Shown here one piece after another: positions 9,329 through 18,956 of a stretch of 64,000 bases of DNA. The position numbers and the translations under genes were made by a program. Each line of letters begins with the position of its first letter. Within the stretch, counting starts at the first letter, position 1. The DNA lies in NCBI RefSeq assembly GCF_016482785.1, contig NZ_JAEMXM010000002.1, positions 434,001-498,000 on the forward strand. Direction: 5' to 3'. The notes beneath the pieces were generated by a model. The model did not search any database. It worked only from the letters and a program-made list of their open reading frames with translations, and was not told where the DNA came from. The stretch is from Paenibacillus alkalitolerans (GTDB lineage: Bacteria > Bacillota > Bacilli > Paenibacillales > YIM-B00363).

Positions 9329-12300
9329 TTATTCCATTCTCTCGAACGTCTGAAGCATCTCTTGCAAACGGTTCCCCCGGGACTCTAAGTCCGCGACATC
9401 CCACGTTTGATCAAGCGCCGAACGGATGCCCGACACCGCCTCGGACAACACGTACTCCGCTCTCTCCGCCAACGTGCGGTCCGCTTGCCGGAGCGATTCC
9501 TCATACCATTTCGCGAAACGGTTGGACTGCGAATCCAGCGCTTGCGCGATATTTTGCTGCCATCGCTGTTCGAGCGCCTCTCTCAACTGCTTGCGTCCGT
9601 CGCCTTCGAAGAACTGTTTCGCGTTCTTGTAGTGGCTTTTCAGCAGTTTGACGTCCGGCTCTTCCCCTGCCCACATGTCATCCGCAGGGGGTGTTTCGAA
9701 CTCCAACGGCTCCCACGGATCCGGGACGAAGCCCGGGATAAGCTTGCGGATTTCGGCGCAGCGTCGTTCGTATGTTTTGGCAAGCGTGAGGTTGAGAAAA
9801 CGTTCCATCCGAACCGATACGGCGAGCGACTCATTCGTCAATTCCTTCCGGATGTAATCCGTCAAGTCCCGCCACGCCCATTCGAGCGATTGCTTCACGT
9901 CTCCTCTGTCTTCCCGCAAGGAGGAAGGATTGAACGAGGCGGCAAACCATTCCCCGAACCGGTACGTGATGCGCTGCTTCATGTAATAAAATTGCTCCGC
10001 AATCTCTTTCGCCGCCGCTTTCTGTTCCGAGTCGACGCTCCCGCCTGCAATAGTCCCTCTTGCCGCTCGCTCATCTTCCGCCAAATTGGCGAGGGAAGCG
10101 CTTCTTTGTTCTTCTCCCGTCTGCGCCGCCTCGATTAAAGAACGGAGTAAACCGTTCGCACGCTGCAATTCGCCTTCCGCCGAGCGGAAGGCTAGCCCGG
10201 CCAGCTCTTCTCCCGCAAAATGCCGGAACGCTTCTTCGAATGCGGCCATTCCGGAAGAGTCTAATTCTTGCAAGCTTCCTTTCGATTTCGCGCGCAAGGC
10301 GGCCAAGGAAGAGACCGGAAACAACCTCGGGTTGCGTATGCCGAACGCCGTCAAATTGTCTCTTACGTGATTCAACACGTCTTCAAGCTCCTCCGCGGAG
10401 GAGGCGAGATCTGCCGCATTGACGATAAAAAACATTTTGTCGAGCTCGAACGCGTCCTTCACCCTGCCGAGCTGCTCCAAGAACTGCCTGTCCGCCCGGG
10501 AAAATGCATGATTGTAATAAGTGACGAAGAAGATGGCGTCGGCATTTTTGATGTAATTGAACGCGATACCGGTATGCCGCGCGTTGATCGAGTCGGCCCC
10601 AGGCGTATCCACGAGCGTGACGCCTTGTTTCGATAACGGGGATTCGTAAAACAGCTCGATGCGGTCTACGAATGCGGACTTCCGTTCTTCCGCCACGAAC
10701 GCGCGGAACTGCTCGCCGTCCGCTCTGACGGTTGTGCCGAGCAAGCTTTCCGCCTCCGCCCATCCTTCCGTCACCGCACGCAAAAACGCCAAATGAGGCT
10801 TCGCTCCCGGCGGAATGCTTGCGATCGCGCTGTCGCTTGCTCCGGCCTCCTTCGCCTGCTTGGCGATCGCCCGGTGCACAAACTCGATCGTTTTGCCTTG
10901 CGGCGGCGGTTCCAATCCCAATGTTTTAATCGAATGCTCGATGTCCTGCATGATCGACTCTTTCGGCTTCATCCATACGCGGGCGGTGCCGTGCGGCCAG
11001 TCCGGTTCCTCCGGCGGCACGACCGTATTGATCGAAGCCGTCGTCGGGTTGGGCGACACGGGCAGCGCCGATTCGCCGAGCAGCGCGTTGGCGAATGACG
11101 ATTTACCCGCGCTGAACGCGCCGAACAGCGCGGCGGTGAAGCGCTGCTCGCGCATGCGGCGCGATTTCTCTTGGAGCGTCCGAGCCGCCCCGGCGAGCGG
11201 CGCGATCGGTTCAACGACGCGCGACGCCGCGTCGAGCGTTTCCGCGGCTGCCGCCAGCCGCGTGCGGAAGCTGCGCGTCCCGCCGTGCGGGCGCGCTTCG
11301 GTTTGGCGCGCGGCGCCGCCGATCGGCGGCAGCGCCGGCGCGCCGTTGTGAGGCAGCCGGAGAGACGGCTGCCGCGGCGCTTCCTCCTCCGGCTCCGCCT
11401 GGAGGAGGGTAGGGTCCGGGAACGTTGCCGGTTCCCGGGAAAACTTCTCGGCGGCTGTCAAACCCGCCGTCAACGCTTGTACGGAAGCGAGCTCCGCCGC
11501 TTCCAGCCTTTCCAGCTCGCGACGGTGCGCGAGCCGCTCCTCCAGCTCCGCAAGCTCTTTGCGGAGCTGCTCCTCTTCGGCGGCGAACCGCGCCGCCGCC
11601 GCCTCAACCAACGCTACGGCGGCGCCCGCCGCCGACTTGCGCACCATCTGCCGCACTTCCGCGGCGATCTCCTTGGCGTAGTTCAGCGTATACTCGCCCG
11701 ATACGACGGCGCCGGGCCGAACCATGGCGGCCAGCCACTCCGGCGACAGCTCCGCATCGACGCCTTCTATCGCTCTTTGCGCTTCATCCGTTCCCGCTAC
11801 GCCAAGCTCCTCGGCAACCTTCCCGAGCAGGTCGCGCACGTGCCAAACGAGCCGCGCCGTCACGTTCTCGCGGAATTCCGCGTAGAACGCGTCAAGCCGG
11901 CGTTTGCGCTCCTCCTCCGTCTTCGCGCCGGAGAAAAACAACCCCACCTTAAAGCCGGGCTGCCGGCTTTCAAGGAACGATTGCGCGAGATCCCGCGTCG
12001 TTGCCGGCGTAAGATTGGCGTTCTCCGCAATGCGCCTGGCCTCCGCCTTCACCTTCTCCGCTGCGCTTTCGCGATTGTCCTCCCTGCGCCTCAAATCGCC
12101 GCGGATGCTCTCGTACCGCTCCGCATAAGAATCCGCTTCGTCCGCAGCGATCAGCTCCCGCAGCTCAGCTTTGCGCGGCTCGTTCGCCGCCGCCAAAAAT
12201 TCGCCGTGCTCTACCGTTAACCTGAGAGCTGCCGCCGCCGCGCCGCGAACGGCGAGCGCTTCTCCGCCCCGCACCGTCTCGCGAAGCCAGCTGCGCAATA

Positions 12301-13027
12301 CTACGATCTCATTGTGCGGATGCTCCGGCGCCTTCAACGTCGTATAGAACGTTGCAACCGGCCTCACGCCCCAAGAACCGAATGCTTCGTCCACCCCAGA
12401 TCGAAAATCTTCGAAAGACACCTCTTCTTCCCGGTGCTTATCGATTTGATTGACAATAAGAACAAGAGGTTTTCCCAAATCGATAAGCCGCTTCGCAAAC
12501 TCCATATTCATCTCTGACAATACATGGTTATAATCCATTACATACATGACGATGTCGGCCAAGTGCAGCGCCGATTCCGTCGCCATCTGATGCGCATCGT
12601 CGGTGGAATCGACTCCCGGCGTATCAAGCAGCGCCGCGCGCTCTCCCAAAAACCGGATCGGATGGAACAGCTCGACGCTTTCTACCTCTTGCCCGTTCTT
12701 CGCGTAACGAGGCACCTCTTCGATTCCGACGCATGCGGTTGTTCCGTCGCGGTACGCGATCACGGCTTCGGACGGCCCGTTGCGGATCGCCACTACGTTG
12801 GCGCTTGTCGGAATCGGGCTCGAAGGCAGCAGCGCCGCCCCGCACAACCGGTTGATCAAGCTTGATTTCCCCGCGGAAAAATGTCCGCATAACGCCGCGT
12901 AAAACGTCCCCTCGCGGCACTTTTCGGCTAGCGCCCCCGCCTTCTCCGCCGCAGCGGCATCCCCGGCCTCCTCAAGATTTTGCCGCAATCTTTCTAATTC
13001 TTGTTGAACCTTTTCTCTCTCGATCAT
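9329..13027 (-). CDS. dynA: Double-headed bacterial dynamin (DynA-like GTPase)
   Basis: About 1,232 residues containing two consecutive dynamin-family GTPase units, as in Bacillus subtilis DynA. The first P-loop is GHFSAGKSS (residues 48-56) with DTPGVDS and NQID; the second, in the middle of the chain, is GAFSAGKSS with DTPGADS. Long helical stalk segments follow each GTPase, and an Ala/Glu-rich coiled region joins the halves. DynA tethers and fuses membranes and helps cells survive membrane damage from phage, antibiotics or pore formers. I start at ATG 13027 with GAGGGG just upstream rather than TTG 13039. It is monocistronic. Confidence 0.93.
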   Translation of the reverse strand: MIEREKVQQELERLRQNLEEAGDAAAAEKAGALAEKCREGTFYAALCGHFSAGKSSLINRLCGAALLPSSPIPTSANVVAIRNGPSEAVIAYRDGTTACVGIEEVPRYAKNGQEVESVELFHPIRFLGERAALLDTPGVDSTDDAHQMATESALHLADIVMYVMDYNHVLSEMNMEFAKRLIDLGKPLVLIVNQIDKHREEEVSFEDFRSGVDEAFGSWGVRPVATFYTTLKAPEHPHNEIVVLRSWLRETVRGGEALAVRGAAAAALRLTVEHGEFLAAANEPRKAELRELIAADEADSYAERYESIRGDLRRREDNRESAAEKVKAEARRIAENANLTPATTRDLAQSFLESRQPGFKVGLFFSGAKTEEERKRRLDAFYAEFRENVTARLVWHVRDLLGKVAEELGVAGTDEAQRAIEGVDAELSPEWLAAMVRPGAVVSGEYTLNYAKEIAAEVRQMVRKSAAGAAVALVEAAAARFAAEEEQLRKELAELEERLAHRRELERLEAAELASVQALTAGLTAAEKFSREPATFPDPTLLQAEPEEEAPRQPSLRLPHNGAPALPPIGGAARQTEARPHGGTRSFRTRLAAAAETLDAASRVVEPIAPLAGAARTLQEKSRRMREQRFTAALFGAFSAGKSSFANALLGESALPVSPNPTTASINTVVPPEEPDWPHGTARVWMKPKESIMQDIEHSIKTLGLEPPPQGKTIEFVHRAIAKQAKEAGASDSAIASIPPGAKPHLAFLRAVTEGWAEAESLLGTTVRADGEQFRAFVAEERKSAFVDRIELFYESPLSKQGVTLVDTPGADSINARHTGIAFNYIKNADAIFFVTYYNHAFSRADRQFLEQLGRVKDAFELDKMFFIVNAADLASSAEELEDVLNHVRDNLTAFGIRNPRLFPVSSLAALRAKSKGSLQELDSSGMAAFEEAFRHFAGEELAGLAFRSAEGELQRANGLLRSLIEAAQTGEEQRSASLANLAEDERAARGTIAGGSVDSEQKAAAKEIAEQFYYMKQRITYRFGEWFAASFNPSSLREDRGDVKQSLEWAWRDLTDYIRKELTNESLAVSVRMERFLNLTLAKTYERRCAEIRKLIPGFVPDPWEPLEFETPPADDMWAGEEPDVKLLKSHYKNAKQFFEGDGRKQLREALEQRWQQNIAQALDSQSNRFAKWYEESLRQADRTLAERAEYVLSEAVSGIRSALDQTWDVADLESRGNRLQEMLQTFERME

Positions 13028-13312
13028 TTTTCCCCTCAACCCCGTGATATGTTAGAAAACGTACTAATGTTATCTTCTATCCCATGACATTATAACATGT
13101 TTTCGTGCAGCCATTCTCCCGGTGCGGTTACTCAAAAAGAAGGCGGTCGTTATCGGCCACTTTCCGGCGCGATCAGATTATTATTAGTTTTGATGGAGGA
13201 CGTATCCCAAGTGAAGGCTTCTGAGCGAAAGGAACAGTGTCCGCACACTTCGACGCCCACCGCCACCGCCAATTCGGCCGCGTATGTGCAACCCTCACCG
13301 ATCAAAAGAAAA
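13028..13312. promoter_or_regulatory. Intergenic region upstream of dynA
   Basis: A gene-free stretch between dynA and the terminator of the small gene at 13352. A minus-strand TATAAT at 13089-13094 is a plausible -10 box for dynA, without a convincing -35. A plus-strand open frame through here has no family resemblance and runs antisense into the next gene, so I do not call a gene. Nothing else is evident. Confidence 0.4.
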
Positions 13313-13338
13313 ACTCCGCCAAGATTCCCTGGCGGAGT
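13313..13338 (-). terminator. Rho-independent terminator after the small gene downstream of nth
   Basis: A perfect 9-bp stem (ACTCCGCCA with TGGCGGAGT, arms 13313-13321 and 13330-13338) and 8-nt loop, followed on the minus strand by TTTTCTTTT. It lies 14 nt after the stop of the 13352 gene. Confidence 0.92.
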
Positions 13339-13351
13339 GCATCTCCTTCAA

Positions 13352-13627
13352 TCAAACAACCGTCGTCGGTTCACGATCCGGCAGCAATATTTCAAACAAA
13401 TCTCCATGCTGGAGAATCGTAATGTCTCTTTCCTTCTCTTTCATGACGACGACGTCCAATTTCGAACGCATACGGTCCACATAGTGCTCGGGAACGTCGC
13501 CCGACTCGCTGATCGTAACGCCTTCCACCACCGTCTCCTCATCTTGAGACAGCTTAGTGTTTAGCACTTTATCATAAATATCCGAAAACCGTTCAAAATC
13601 TTTCGTATAAACCGAGATGCATTTCAT
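13352..13627 (-). CDS. Conserved small protein of unknown function, coupled to nth
   Basis: A 91-residue protein, acidic in the middle, with no signal peptide, membrane segment or catalytic motif that I recognise. It follows nth closely. An ATG at 13648 overlaps the nth TGA by 4 nt, but a second ATG at 13627 has AGAGGTGG 9 nt upstream and is the better start. A strong terminator follows, so nth and this gene form a two-gene operon. The N-terminal text (KCISVYTKDFERFSDIYDKV) looks like a small alpha/beta fold, but that is inference. Function unknown. Confidence 0.75.
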   Translation of the reverse strand: MKCISVYTKDFERFSDIYDKVLNTKLSQDEETVVEGVTISESGDVPEHYVDRMRSKLDVVVMKEKERDITILQHGDLFEILLPDREPTTVV

Positions 13628-13644
13628 CTCCGCTGTCCACCTCT

Positions 13645-14349
13645 TCATTCCACCGAGCCGTTCACGCCCGCCATTTTTCTTGTACGTTCCTTATTCTTCC
13701 TGTTTGAGGCAGGTTTCATACGTTTCTTGCCTTCGCGGCACATGCCGAGCAACGGACACCCGTCGCACTTCGGGTTTTGCGCCTTGCAATGATATCTCCC
13801 GAGAAAAATAAGCCTGTGATGCGTCTGCGTCCATTCCTCCCGCGGAACTTTCGCCATTAGCTTCTTTTCGACTTCCAGCACGGTGTCGTTCCAGTTCGCG
13901 ATTCCAAGCCGTTTGCTTACCCGTTCCACATGCGTGTCGACGGCGATCGCCGGCTCCCCGAACGCATTCGACACGACGACATTGGCCGTCTTTCGCCCGA
14001 CGCCGGGCAGCTTCACCAGCTCTTCGTGGCTCTCCGGTATTTCACCCCCGTATTGCTCCAGCAGCATGCGGCACAGCTCCCGGATATGCTTCGCTTTGTT
14101 CCGGTACAAGCCGATCCGCTTGATATCGCTCTCCAACTCTTCGAGCGGCACGGCCAAATACTGTTCCGGCGTCTTATACTTCCGAAACAGATCCGCAGTT
14201 ACTTTATTCACCGTCTCATCGGTGCATTGCGCCGAGAGAAGGACGGCGATCGTCAGCTCGAACGGATTCGAATGGTTCAATTCGCAGTGTGCATCAGGAA
14301 ACATTTCCGCCACCGTATTGAGCACTTCCCGCACTTGCTGCTTGTTCAT
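13645..14349 (-). CDS. nth: Endonuclease III
   Basis: A 234-residue base-excision-repair DNA glycosylase/AP lyase that removes oxidised pyrimidines. The helix-hairpin-helix is LPGVGRKTANVV, with the catalytic Asp in VDTHVERVS shortly after. The 4Fe-4S ligands follow the Cys-x6-Cys-x2-Cys-x5-Cys pattern (CKAQNPKCDGCPLLGMC). A basic 30-residue tail extends past the usual end. In Bacillus subtilis nth follows asnS and dnaD; here asnS-dnaD is about 26 kb away, so this gene has been relocated and paired with an unknown small gene. Confidence 0.95.
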   Translation of the reverse strand: MNKQQVREVLNTVAEMFPDAHCELNHSNPFELTIAVLLSAQCTDETVNKVTADLFRKYKTPEQYLAVPLEELESDIKRIGLYRNKAKHIRELCRMLLEQYGGEIPESHEELVKLPGVGRKTANVVVSNAFGEPAIAVDTHVERVSKRLGIANWNDTVLEVEKKLMAKVPREEWTQTHHRLIFLGRYHCKAQNPKCDGCPLLGMCREGKKRMKPASNRKNKERTRKMAGVNGSVE

Positions 14350-14425
14350 CGGCTACCCTCCCCAACCATCAACCATAAGTTTCAGTTTATCCAAAAGGAG
14401 GCGCCACTTCAACGTCACCGAGAAA

Positions 14426-14473
14426 ATGCACCCGCGGCCGCGGTTGCTCACGAGCCGTTGCCTGCGGGTGCAT
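14426..14473 (-). terminator. Rho-independent terminator after the SLH protein gene
   Basis: Ten-base inverted arms ATGCACCCGC (14426-14435) and GCGGGTGCAT (14464-14473), with a GC-rich inner stem, followed on the minus strand by TTTTCT. It starts 9 nt after the stop codon. Confidence 0.8.
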
Positions 14474-14481
14474 GCCTTTCG

Positions 14482-17199
14482 TTACTTCACTAATTCAAAT
14501 ATTTTTCCGTCTACCAAGTAAACAGTCAATTTGTCGTTTTCATTCAGCCGTGTAAGAGTAAGGACACCGCCGTCCGCCGTGTGAATGTACGCAAAGGTAT
14601 GGATTTTGTACGTCTTTTGTTCGGAAAGCGTCGCGGCTTTGAATGTAATTTCATTCCGTGCCGCGTCATATGAACTGAACGTTCTTTGCATGGCGCTCGC
14701 CACCCAAATATACGGAGCTCCGGTTCCGTCCACAACGACTTGTACCCGGTCGTTCACCTTCATGGCCGTAAGGTTGCCGTTCACCGTGCCGCCGGATTGA
14801 ACGTTTGCACCGGACAATTGGTACTCTCTCGCATTGTTATTGAAGTCCGTCACGGTCAATTTGCCGGCAACCGTATCCAACGACGTGATTTTGCCTCGGA
14901 CCGTCCGCGGAGCCGCGATCGTCATAAGCGTGCTGCCCGTATAGGTTGCAACGACAGGCTCGTCCGCTTTAAGCTCCGACAAAGCCATCGCGTTGCCGTC
15001 CGCGTTCAGCAGTGCGGTGTTCGTATCCAAGGTGATCTGCAAATTGCCGTTCAGCCCATCCCTAACGTTGAGTTTGCGGCTGATCGTATCGACCGAGGTC
15101 AGCGTATATACGAAAGATTTCTTCACCTGAATTTGCGATACCGCGGACTGCATTGCATCCATTGTCAGTCGGACTTGCGTGCCGACGGATATATCGGCGA
15201 TCGAAGTGCTTGCCTTCTTCGCAATGATCACGCCCGTTAAAGACGAGTATGGGAGAATGACTTTCTCGTTATCGGCCGTCGTTACGGTGATGGTTTTCGC
15301 CGCCGTGTTAAGAGCGGTTACTTTGCCCTCAACATAAGTGACAACGTCCAGCCGGATCAGCTGATTTTCGGAAACGGTCAAGTTGACCTTCCGGTTTTCC
15401 GCGAGATACAGCGAATATAGCTGTGTCGCCATCGGAGCGCCGTCGATCATGATCTTGGTGCGGTCCGTTATTTCGAACAGCTGCGGCTTCGACGACTCGT
15501 TCAACACGGTTATAAATTTCCGCGTGGCGTCAAAGTTGATCACTGTCGCTTGATTTAACTTGGAGATGTTCCGGTTCAATACGGTGATCGATTCGACGGT
15601 GTTGTTGTTGCCGTTAATATGCAGCTCAATGCTGTCACCCGTACGTAAATCGGCAAGTGCGGCATTTTCCAATCCGGTTATTTCTACTTTCACGTTTTTA
15701 ATGAGATTATACGCCATTAAGTCGTTACCGTTCTTTAGTACGACCACGTTGCCTTCAGTAACGCCGGATAATTCGCCCGTCTTCGTCACATAACGCTGTT
15801 TAACGATATTTACGGAAACGGCCTCATTGTCTATTACTTCATACGCTACCGTATCTCCGTCCTTAACCCCGGCGAGACCCGCGGCTATCGGTTGTCCGTT
15901 CAATTGAAGCGCCGCATCCGTGGACACCGTGTAAGTTTCCCCCGCTCCGCCGCTCGGCACTACGGTAATTGTCCGTTTCGCCGCATCAATGGACTGTACG
16001 ACGCCTTCGCCGATCTTATTAATTGCCAGCTTCAACAGCGTTAAATTCGATATTTCTTCCGTTCCCGGCAACCGCTGCAAACGGACCGTGCTTCCCTTCG
16101 TAATTTCGCTTAGGCTCACGCCATTGCCTTGCTCGTTGACGGCCGCGACAGTCGGCGAGAGCTTGTACTGCTCCGAGCGGGATGCACTCGTGAGCGTAAT
16201 GTTCATCTCGGATACGCTCAGTGCGGCGACCTTTCCTTCGATCGATTCCAGCTTCGGCGCATCGTTTACGATTTCTATGTAATAAGCGGCGTTATTTTGA
16301 TGGACAAGTTTTATTTGTTGGTTCGCCTTGAGATCCGCCGCCGCCGCCGCTTCGCCCGATGTTTTAAATACCAGAGTGTTCGCATGAAGCGTAAAACTGG
16401 TCGTTTGGCTATCGGCCGCGCGCAATTGGAGGATGCCGCCGTTCACGGCGGTTATGACACCTGCCGCCGTACGTCCGGACTGCTCGGGCATATATTGGTC
16501 GGCTCGCGACAAGAACGTTGCGATTTGCGCGCGCGTAACCGCCACTCCGGGCCGGAACGTATTGTCTTCCTTAAATCCCGTTACAATGCCCAAGTCCGCC
16601 GCAATACGGACATACCCGGATGCGCTCGACGATATTTTGTCGGCATCGGCAAAAGCCGGAGCTCCCGCCGCAGCGGCCTCCGTCCCCTTGCCGATGGCGC
16701 GTACGACCAATTTCGCCAGCCATTCGCGGGAGGCCGGCCGCTTCCCCCAACCTGAATCAGAGTCGCCGGAAGCGGCCGCTTCCGTTTCTTCGACCAAGTC
16801 CAGCATGCGTGTCTCCAAAGCTTTCACGACATAAGGTCTGAAGAACGGGTCCACGTCAAATCCGAGAACGACCTCACGGTTATTGGCCAGCGCTTCGTCC
16901 TCCAAGCCCATCATCCGAACGGCCATGACAACCGCTTCTTGTTGGGTCACATCTTTATTGGGAGCGAACGTACCGTCATTATAGCCTTTCACGATTCCGC
17001 CGGATGCGAGCTTCGCCACGTGGCCCCGGGCCCAGTGTCCCGCCGGCACGTCGGGGAATGTTACGGTAACCCCGGAGGAAACGGCCTCGGCCGCGGGTGT
17101 CTCCGCCAAGACGGAAGGCGCGGCCGGTCCGGCAACAAGGGAGATTCCGAGAGCTGCTGCGGTGAGTACGTTGAACGCTTTGCGTTGATATGAGTGCAT
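14482..17199 (-). CDS. SLH-domain cell-surface protein with repeated beta modules
   Basis: A 905-residue exported protein. A signal peptide ends near residue 32 (SVLAETPA). SLH motifs follow: a clear one at about 48-98 (FPDVPAGHWARGHV, GYNDGTFAPNKDVTQQE), a diverged middle one, and one near 185-240 (DLGIVTGFKEDNTFRPG). They should hold it on pyruvylated secondary cell-wall polymer. From about 245 to the end are many modules of 60-80 residues with the form G-V-hydrophobic-x-hydrophobic plus a Thr/Val-rich strand pair, suggesting a beta-rich stalk. No enzyme motif is visible. It is upstream of nth with its own terminator, and lies 26 bp downstream of the amidase gene, so the two may be cotranscribed. 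Confidence 0.88.
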   Translation of the reverse strand: MHSYQRKAFNVLTAAALGISLVAGPAAPSVLAETPAAEAVSSGVTVTFPDVPAGHWARGHVAKLASGGIVKGYNDGTFAPNKDVTQQEAVVMAVRMMGLEDEALANNREVVLGFDVDPFFRPYVVKALETRMLDLVEETEAAASGDSDSGWGKRPASREWLAKLVVRAIGKGTEAAAAGAPAFADADKISSSASGYVRIAADLGIVTGFKEDNTFRPGVAVTRAQIATFLSRADQYMPEQSGRTAAGVITAVNGGILQLRAADSQTTSFTLHANTLVFKTSGEAAAAADLKANQQIKLVHQNNAAYYIEIVNDAPKLESIEGKVAALSVSEMNITLTSASRSEQYKLSPTVAAVNEQGNGVSLSEITKGSTVRLQRLPGTEEISNLTLLKLAINKIGEGVVQSIDAAKRTITVVPSGGAGETYTVSTDAALQLNGQPIAAGLAGVKDGDTVAYEVIDNEAVSVNIVKQRYVTKTGELSGVTEGNVVVLKNGNDLMAYNLIKNVKVEITGLENAALADLRTGDSIELHINGNNNTVESITVLNRNISKLNQATVINFDATRKFITVLNESSKPQLFEITDRTKIMIDGAPMATQLYSLYLAENRKVNLTVSENQLIRLDVVTYVEGKVTALNTAAKTITVTTADNEKVILPYSSLTGVIIAKKASTSIADISVGTQVRLTMDAMQSAVSQIQVKKSFVYTLTSVDTISRKLNVRDGLNGNLQITLDTNTALLNADGNAMALSELKADEPVVATYTGSTLMTIAAPRTVRGKITSLDTVAGKLTVTDFNNNAREYQLSGANVQSGGTVNGNLTAMKVNDRVQVVVDGTGAPYIWVASAMQRTFSSYDAARNEITFKAATLSEQKTYKIHTFAYIHTADGGVLTLTRLNENDKLTVYLVDGKIFELVK

Positions 17200-17225
17200 T
17201 GATGCTTCTCCTCTCTCAGTTCGAA

Positions 17226-18587
17226 TTAAGGGATTCGGTAATATTGCTTAATTGAAATGACAATCGCCTCGGCGATTTTGTCTTGAATTTGCTCGTTGAA
17301 CAATTTCGCTTCGTCGTCGGGATTCGTCAGGAAGGCCAGCTCCAGAAGCACGGCGGGCATTGTCGTATCCTTAACGACGAGAAAGTTGTTTTTCTTTACT
17401 TTACGGTCGGACGAGCCTACCGCTTTAAGAACGTTGCTATGGATAATTTCCGCCAGCGCCGCGCTGTCGTCTCTCCAATAGTAGGTTTCCGTTCCCCGCA
17501 CGGAAGAGGACGGAGCGGTGTTTGCATGGATGGAAACGTACAAGTCAACCGCGGAATTGTTCGCGGCCGCGGCCCGATCCGCCGGAGACGAGTATACGTC
17601 GCCCTCCCTCGCGAGCACAGGCAGCAGAAGCTTCTCTTTCTCCATCAACGCGGCCGTCTTCTTCGCAACCGCCAACGTGAAATCTTTTTCGTACTTGCCC
17701 GTCTTCGAAATCGCGCCCGGATCGTGTCCGCCGTGACCGGCGTCGATCATGATCCGGAATTGCTTCTCATCAAACCGCACCGACGCCCCGCTACCGTCGG
17801 CGGACATTTCCAGCCGGAAGGCGGCCGCTTGCTTTACGTCCAATACGATTCGCACCGTTGACGGTTCGATTTCAAACAGCGAATAGCGAATGCCGGAAAC
17901 ATACGCATGATCCGCGCTCACCGGCAGCGATCCGTCGGCTCTGCCGTCGGCGGAACGCTCCAGCGTTGTTCCCGGCAAGTCGATCACGATCCGGTCCGGA
18001 TTGCGCAACTGAAAAATTTTCGGTTGGACATTCCCGGTAGTGGTGAATGTGACCGCTTTATCTTCCACAGATATCCCCGTGAACGTCGGCAATGCGTCAG
18101 CTACCCTCACGGGATCGCCCGAAGACGGCGACGCCGGCAACGACCCCACCGTACCTGCAGGAATTTCTATCGGAACGGATGATGAGGAAAGGCGCTGAAA
18201 CAAAAACAATGAACCGGTCAATCTGTCGGAAATCCACCTGGCGCCCAACGATTCGGCGATCGATGCGGCCGGGAAATGGAGAAGATCGTCGAAAGTAACC
18301 GTGTCTTCTGCGGCGACACGGACCGATTGCTTGCCAAATTCGATTATGTATGAACCATTTTCCCCCGCGCTCACTTTGGCGCCTAACGCAGACGCCGTGT
18401 CAGCCGGTATGTACGCTTTCCCGTCGATGCTTCGCGCCTGCAGTTGAGACTTTGCTCCGTCGACAAAAACGCGAAGAGGTTCAGACTTCGAAGCCGCCTG
18501 CGCTTCTCCAGGCATCGATACGGCCACCGCCCCGGCAACGAGGAGAAAGCCGACCGCCGCCGCCACCCTTTTCCAACCGTAATCCAT
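17226..18587 (-). CDS. N-acetylmuramoyl-L-alanine amidase (AMIN plus Amidase_3)
   Basis: A 453-residue exported cell-wall hydrolase. A signal peptide (about 1-31) is followed by a copper-amine-oxidase-N-like stalk domain (35-135), an AMIN domain (about 170-265) that usually targets septal peptidoglycan, and a zinc-dependent Amidase_3 domain (about 275-450). Zinc ligands are His in DAGHGGHD, Glu in GKYEKDF and His in SIHANT; the catalytic Glu is in LLELAFLTNPDDE. It cuts the bond between MurNAc and L-Ala of the stem peptide. The start follows GGGAGG. The downstream SLH protein gene begins 26 nt later, suggesting a surface-remodelling pair. Confidence 0.93.
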   Translation of the reverse strand: MDYGWKRVAAAVGFLLVAGAVAVSMPGEAQAASKSEPLRVFVDGAKSQLQARSIDGKAYIPADTASALGAKVSAGENGSYIIEFGKQSVRVAAEDTVTFDDLLHFPAASIAESLGARWISDRLTGSLFLFQRLSSSSVPIEIPAGTVGSLPASPSSGDPVRVADALPTFTGISVEDKAVTFTTTGNVQPKIFQLRNPDRIVIDLPGTTLERSADGRADGSLPVSADHAYVSGIRYSLFEIEPSTVRIVLDVKQAAAFRLEMSADGSGASVRFDEKQFRIMIDAGHGGHDPGAISKTGKYEKDFTLAVAKKTAALMEKEKLLLPVLAREGDVYSSPADRAAAANNSAVDLYVSIHANTAPSSSVRGTETYYWRDDSAALAEIIHSNVLKAVGSSDRKVKKNNFLVVKDTTMPAVLLELAFLTNPDDEAKLFNEQIQDKIAEAIVISIKQYYRIP

Positions 18588-18956
18588 AAGTTCCTCCCAA
18601 GTCTAGCAATGCGTAATAAGTCTATCAAAATTCGTCTGCAAATAACATAATATTGTAAGTTTCGACAAGCTTACTATCAATTAAACGCAAGAAATAGCCA
18701 AAAGTTGCTAGATTCGGTCGATTTTCTTATCGGAAAAGTTGGTTGGAAAAATAGAGGAAGTGGAAGGCGTTATATACAGGATTTCCCGGAATTCTACGAA
18801 AATAGAGGAACTGGAGTGCACTATCGCGTTGAAATAGGAGGTTGGACAAATAATATCGTGGAAATAGCGGCCTGTACTTCCTTTATTATTTTTGTATGCG
18901 TCAAAAAGGCGGCGATAAAGGATTGTACTTCCGCTATTTTCTTATAAGAAACAATA
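18588..18956. repeat. Intergenic cluster of ATAGAGGAA-type repeats
   Basis: The gap between the amidase and leuD genes. Two units starting ATAGAGGAA at 18751 and 18802 are 51 bp apart; related ATAGGAG and ATAGCGG motifs follow at 18834 and 18864. The last forms an inverted repeat (GAAATAGCGG with CCGCTATTTTC) across about 18860-18945. No ORF or RNA gene is supported. The unit length is close to the 52-bp array at the right edge, although the sequence differs. Confidence 0.55.

Noticed and set aside
11171-12220. 349-codon Arg-rich ORF opposite dynA
   Set aside because: Composition typical of antisense frames in GC-rich genes; overlaps the certain dynA gene.
13097-13564. 155-codon plus-strand ORF upstream of dynA
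   Set aside because: It crosses a terminator and runs antisense through the small nth-linked gene; no family resemblance.
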